Source of the DNA: Alphaproteobacteria bacterium
Lineage (GTDB): Bacteria; Pseudomonadota; Alphaproteobacteria; SMXP01
Assembly: GCA_021774995.1 (NCBI GenBank)
Contig: JAJFIM010000382.1
Location: forward strand, 1-8,371
Direction of reading: 5' to 3'
Length of the DNA: 8,371 nucleotides
In this document: positions 5,456 through 8,371 of the stretch, one piece after another
Numbering within the stretch: position 1 is the first letter of the stretch
How the letters are laid out: every line of letters starts with the position of its first letter
Notes under the pieces: model-generated
Database searches by the model: none
What the model was told of the DNA's origin: nothing
Seen by the model: only the letters and a program-made list of their open reading frames with translations
Position numbers and translations under genes: made by a program

Positions 5456-6706
5456 CTAATACTGAAACCTTAAAGACGCCCAAATCAGATTACGGTCTGC
5501 GGGACCTGACCCGCCGCCATGATAAAGAGCCCCTTTAATCTCGGCCGACCAATATTTGTTAATCTTCACCCCCAGCCCAGCATCAAATTCTTCGCCAAGA
5601 TCCAATGATCCGACCTCGGATTGAAAATCATGGTAAGTTGCAAAGAGTTTGGCGCGCGTTCCAAAAGGCGCCTCCCTCCAGTCATAGCCAATCGTTGCAT
5701 AAAGATCTTCAAGTCCAGTTGCAGGCGTTGCCAAAAAAACATCGGCGAAGCCTTGAAATTTATGTAGCGTGGCAAGGGGCGTTGAAAATGCTGTGGTTCC
5801 GTTGCCGCCCAAACGCTCATATCCAATTTTTGCGCTGAAGGGCGCGACGCTTAGCGACGCCTCGCCGTGCAAATAGGATTCGCTATAATTGTTTGGATTT
5901 GCCGCATAATCGGTTTGCGCCGCGAATTCCGCAATAACGCCAAGCTTGACCTCCGCCTCTTGCGCAAGAACAAAATTGTTTTCATAACGCGCCCCCCAGG
6001 TAGCTGATGAAAGCGCCGGGGCTTGCCTCAAGTCAAGGATCACGCCATACCCTTTGAGCGTTCCAAAATCCCCGCCGTCGAACATCGCTGAAATGACATG
6101 GCTATCACTGTCAAATTCACCCATGGGATTATTATCGCCAAAAACCCGATGAACGCGGCTGATATAGAGATAATCAAGCGTGACGCGATCAATCAATTTG
6201 GTTGAGACGCGCGCTGCGTCGAAAGTTTGTTGATTTTGACGAAAATCGACGGCGCCAACAAAGCGATGATTATTGAGATTAAAGCGCTGGCGCCCGACCG
6301 TGATTGCCGTTTTGTCTATGCCCGTAAAAGTAACTTGCGCCCGGTTAATTTCCGTTGCATCCGGGTCTGCGATTATCGGGAACTGCGCGCGGCCATTGGT
6401 CGTGCTGTTAAAGCGGTCATTGCCTAACGAGAAAACATTTTCAAGCTCAACAAGGACTTTCAGATTGAAGACCTCGCCGGTTTCAAAGCCAAACCGCGTG
6501 CGCACAGTGTTAGCGTATGCGTCTTTGGCGAAACCCGCCTGATCTTTGGCTTCAAAGCGATAGCGCACATCGATCAACGGCTTGCCGTTCTTGATTGCCT
6601 CAATAAGGGGACCGTCATTGCTGACGCCTGGATTTTCTTCTGCATATGCCGGTTGACTCGCAGCCAGGACAAAACAAAAGGCGGCTAGAAAATAATTAAC
6701 TTTCAT
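5456..6706 (-). CDS. Outer-membrane beta-barrel porin (alginate-export-like)
   Basis: This is a predicted outer-membrane channel. The 416-residue precursor has a clear Sec signal peptide: MKVNYF, a hydrophobic core to about residue 18, and cleavage after AYA at 20-22. The rest alternates polar and hydrophobic residues in short strands (for example VRYRFEAK, NLKVLVELENVFSLG, AQVTFTGI, AITVGRQRFNL, VTLDYLYISRVH) and ends with an aromatic Tyr (WASLRFQY), as outer-membrane barrels do for assembly. The segment IADPDATEINRAQVTF and the R-x-R-rich strands resemble proteins annotated as alginate-export-family porins; I recall this resemblance and have not searched it. There is a good GGAG ribosome site 8 nt before the ATG. 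It lies 34 nt downstream of narI and 19 nt ahead of the hemerythrin-like gene. The context suggests passage of nitrate/nitrite or another anion across the outer membrane, but the substrate is unproven. Confidence 0.8.
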   Translation of the reverse strand: MKVNYFLAAFCFVLAASQPAYAEENPGVSNDGPLIEAIKNGKPLIDVRYRFEAKDQAGFAKDAYANTVRTRFGFETGEVFNLKVLVELENVFSLGNDRFNSTTNGRAQFPIIADPDATEINRAQVTFTGIDKTAITVGRQRFNLNNHRFVGAVDFRQNQQTFDAARVSTKLIDRVTLDYLYISRVHRVFGDNNPMGEFDSDSHVISAMFDGGDFGTLKGYGVILDLRQAPALSSATWGARYENNFVLAQEAEVKLGVIAEFAAQTDYAANPNNYSESYLHGEASLSVAPFSAKIGYERLGGNGTTAFSTPLATLHKFQGFADVFLATPATGLEDLYATIGYDWREAPFGTRAKLFATYHDFQSEVGSLDLGEEFDAGLGVKINKYWSAEIKGALYHGGGSGPADRNLIWASLRFQY

Positions 6707-6740
6707 TACTTGAGCTCCACTTCATTTGATAGCCTGATTT

Positions 6741-7466
6741 TTATTCTGCAGGCTGAGCATTTTGCTTGGCGCGGACACGTTGATTGCGCGTGCGCACAAT
6801 TTGATAACCGGACCGTCCTATATACCAGACCGGCGCACTCAGCATGTGTACGAGCCTCGTAAACGGAAAGACGAGAAATATGGTAAGTCCGAGAAAGAGA
6901 TGCGCTTTAAAGATCGGGTGGACATCTGCGATAATTTTCGCGGCGCCGCTTCGGAAAGTGAAAATCCTCTGCGCCCACTCCATGAACTTCACCATTTCAA
7001 CGCCGTCCAAATGATTGAGCGAAACGAAGATCGATGAAAGGCCAAGGCTGAGTTGCGCAAACAAAAGAAGAAGAATCGCCGTATCGCCAAAGCTTGATGT
7101 CGCCCGAATGCGCGCATTGAACAACCGTCTGTGAAGGAGCAGAACAATGCCGATAAAGCAGACAATTCCGGCAAATCCCCCTGCGGCGATAGCCAGCGCC
7201 TGCTTGGCGCCGTGAGAGATCCCGAGCGCGTCGAATACCCAGATCGGCGTCAACAGGCCAACAAAATGACCTAGAAAAATAATGAGAATTCCCGCGTGGA
7301 AAAGAACGCTGCCGAACATCAATTGCTTGCGGGCTAAGAGTTGGCTTGAACCGCTGCGCCAGGAATATTGCCCGTGTTCGAAACGCAACAAACTGCCGAT
7401 GATGAGTACGGTCAGAACAAGATAAGGGTAATAGCCAAAGACGAACTGGTTAAGATAATCCATCAT
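6741..7466 (-). CDS. narI: Respiratory nitrate reductase gamma subunit NarI
   Basis: NarI is the membrane cytochrome b of NarGHI. It oxidises quinol at the periplasmic side and passes electrons through two b haems to the iron-sulfur clusters of NarH and then to the molybdenum site of NarG. The 241 residues hold five membrane segments (about 10-28, 48-70, 90-112, 127-150 and 184-208). The haem ligands align with E. coli His56, His66, His187 and His205 as His57 (LFHAGI), His67 (GHFVG), His189 (FKAHLFLG) and His207 (RLVHMLS). The N-terminal FGYYPYLVLTV and the C-terminal FPFTRLVHMLSAPVWY are family hallmarks, and the tail is basic. The start is the first of two adjacent ATGs; it overlaps the narJ stop by 4 nt (ATGA) behind a GGAGG site, indicating translational coupling. 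The length is slightly above the 225 residues of E. coli NarI. Confidence 0.97.
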   Translation of the reverse strand: MMDYLNQFVFGYYPYLVLTVLIIGSLLRFEHGQYSWRSGSSQLLARKQLMFGSVLFHAGILIIFLGHFVGLLTPIWVFDALGISHGAKQALAIAAGGFAGIVCFIGIVLLLHRRLFNARIRATSSFGDTAILLLLFAQLSLGLSSIFVSLNHLDGVEMVKFMEWAQRIFTFRSGAAKIIADVHPIFKAHLFLGLTIFLVFPFTRLVHMLSAPVWYIGRSGYQIVRTRNQRVRAKQNAQPAE

Positions 7467-8176
7467 CCACGCCCTCCTTCAAGCTCAGTGTTATGTTCCG
7501 GCGTCCGACTCCCCTTCATGCGCTCCAGCAATTGATCGACTTTCGGGCACCCCTCCTCGCCCGGACCAAAGGTGACCGGCTGGTCTTCCCAGGCGGCGTC
7601 GAGAGCTTCCAGATCATTTGGATCGTCGTCAGGAACTTTACGCAATTCTTGCAATTCCGCCGCCGCCGGCTTGCGGCCCGCGATCGCCTCAAGCACGCGA
7701 AAAACAGCGGCGTAAGGCGTCTTGCGTTTGGCGAGGCGCTCTTTGAGCGCCGCAATAACGCTGAGCGGCTCTGAGAGCAGCGCCCGCGCCTCACCCGCGT
7801 CCCTCGTTGATAGATATTCTAGAAACAATGGCAGGAAATCCGGCAGTTCACGCGCATCAATCTCAAGGCCGCCTTCTGCATAGAGCGTTGTAAGATCCAC
7901 CATTGCCTGGCCGCGATCCCGCGATTCACCGTGAACATGCTCAAAAAGGTGGAGCGATAAGGAGCGCGTGCGATCGAACAAAAAGACATAGCGTTCCTGT
8001 AGCTCCAGCAGATCAAGCTTTTTCAGATCGTCAATCAAAGGCTTGAGCTGGCGCAGCGCCCAGTCGGGGGCAAGCGTTTCTTTGCGTATCACATCATAGA
8101 TGTCATCCGCCGCCGCTTTTAAGTCGGCCGCGGGGTAAGAAAGAAGCGCGCTGAGGGATTTATATGTGTTCGTCAT
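7463..8176 (-). CDS. narJ: Nitrate reductase assembly chaperone NarJ
   Basis: NarJ is the cytoplasmic chaperone that binds the NarG N-terminus, holds apo-NarGH until the molybdenum cofactor is inserted and assists attachment to NarI; it is not part of the final enzyme. The hallmark is LFEHVHGESRDRGQAMVDL at about residues 77-95, preceded by ERYVFLFDRTRSLSLH (from about 61) and, at the N-terminus, LSALLSYP. The start chosen is the ATG at 8176, giving 237 residues against 236 in E. coli, with a GAGAG-type ribosome site upstream and a 17-nt gap from narH. The frame is open further to an ATG at 8239, but that would add 21 basic residues unlike NarJ and overlap the narH coding end by 46 nt, so it was rejected. 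The C-terminal part (after about 160) is acidic and variable, as usual. It overlaps narI by 4 nt. Confidence 0.95.
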   Translation of the reverse strand: MTNTYKSLSALLSYPAADLKAAADDIYDVIRKETLAPDWALRQLKPLIDDLKKLDLLELQERYVFLFDRTRSLSLHLFEHVHGESRDRGQAMVDLTTLYAEGGLEIDARELPDFLPLFLEYLSTRDAGEARALLSEPLSVIAALKERLAKRKTPYAAVFRVLEAIAGRKPAAAELQELRKVPDDDPNDLEALDAAWEDQPVTFGPGEEGCPKVDQLLERMKGSRTPEHNTELEGGRG

Positions 8177-8193
8177 GACACTTAAGCTCTCTA

Positions 8194-8371
8194 TTAAACG
8201 GTTTCTTTTCCGGGGCTTTTGGCAAAAAGGCCGGTCCACTCCACGCCCCGCGCCGGTTCGCCGCAGCCATCGCCAAAACTGAAACCGCAGCCGCCGCGTA
8301 GATCGTAAGCGTTTTCGGCATGCTCCCGGTGCGAGGTCGGGATGACAAAACGGTCTTCGTAATTGGCGATC
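8194..8371 (-). CDS. narH: Respiratory nitrate reductase beta subunit NarH, C-terminal end (cut by window edge)
   Basis: Only the last 58 codons are in the window, read leftward from base 8370 to a TAA at 8194-8196. The fragment begins IANYEDRFVIPTSHREHAEN and continues with a GGCGFSFGDGC motif (cysteines at fragment positions 28 and 36). This closely matches the C-terminal region of NarH, the iron-sulfur subunit that relays electrons from NarI to NarG on the cytoplasmic side of the membrane. The tail after the motif is short and ends KETV; as I recall, the E. coli tail is longer. The four-cysteine cluster motifs and narG lie beyond the right edge. The gene order narH-narJ-narI supports the identification. 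Confidence 0.93.
   Translation of the reverse strand, partial: IANYEDRFVIPTSHREHAENAYDLRGGCGFSFGDGCGEPARGVEWTGLFAKSPGKETV

Noticed and set aside
4859..5473. Rightward 204-codon open frame opposite the hemerythrin-like gene
   Set aside because: The serine/arginine-rich product looks like an antisense shadow; the opposite strand carries the HHE ligand pattern.
8160..8239. A longer narJ starting at the ATG at 8239
   Set aside because: It would add 21 basic residues not seen in NarJ and overlap the narH coding end by 46 nt; the ATG at 8176 gives the family length.

Overview
The window looks like a piece of a proteobacterial chromosome or large plasmid, most likely alphaproteobacterial. This is inferred from the general look of the Mer and Nar proteins and from moderate base composition; no rRNA or other phylogenetic marker is present. 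I see two functional blocks with two unrelated single genes between them. No transposase, integrase, tRNA, rRNA or CRISPR array is visible, and both outer genes (merA on the left, narH on the right) are cut by the window edges.

Positions 1-2751 hold a mercury-resistance locus. merR is read to the right. A divergent operon, merT-merP-merB-merA, is read to the left, in that order from the promoter. The region between them carries a textbook MerR-type promoter for the leftward operon: TTGAAC, a 19-bp spacer and TATATA, with a perfect 8+1+8 dyad inside the spacer. Together the genes cover sensing (MerR), periplasmic capture of Hg(II) (MerP), inner-membrane import (MerT), cleavage of carbon-mercury bonds (MerB) and reduction to volatile Hg(0) (MerA). 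The strain should therefore resist organomercurials as well as inorganic mercury. Two details are less common: merB lies ahead of merA, and MerA begins directly with its flavin domain, without the N-terminal heavy-metal-binding domain.

Positions 2752-4836 hold a Rid-family (YjgF/YER057c/UK114) protein gene read leftward, a 241-bp divergent intergenic region with a perfect 17-bp palindrome, and a MATE-family multidrug/cation antiporter gene read rightward. Neither has an obvious link to mercury or nitrate.

Positions 4837-8371, all leftward, hold the distal part of a respiratory nitrate reductase operon: the C-terminus of narH, then narJ and narI, closely followed by an outer-membrane beta-barrel porin gene and a hemerythrin-like HHE-domain gene. 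The gaps are short (17 nt narH-narJ, 4-nt narJ/narI overlap, 34 nt narI-porin, 19 nt porin-hemerythrin). All five are probably co-transcribed from a promoter upstream of narG, outside the window. NarI keeps all four haem-ligand histidines. Attachment of the porin and hemerythrin genes to narGHJI is the least explained arrangement here and suggests an accessory role in nitrate/nitrite passage or in handling of oxygen or nitrogen oxides.
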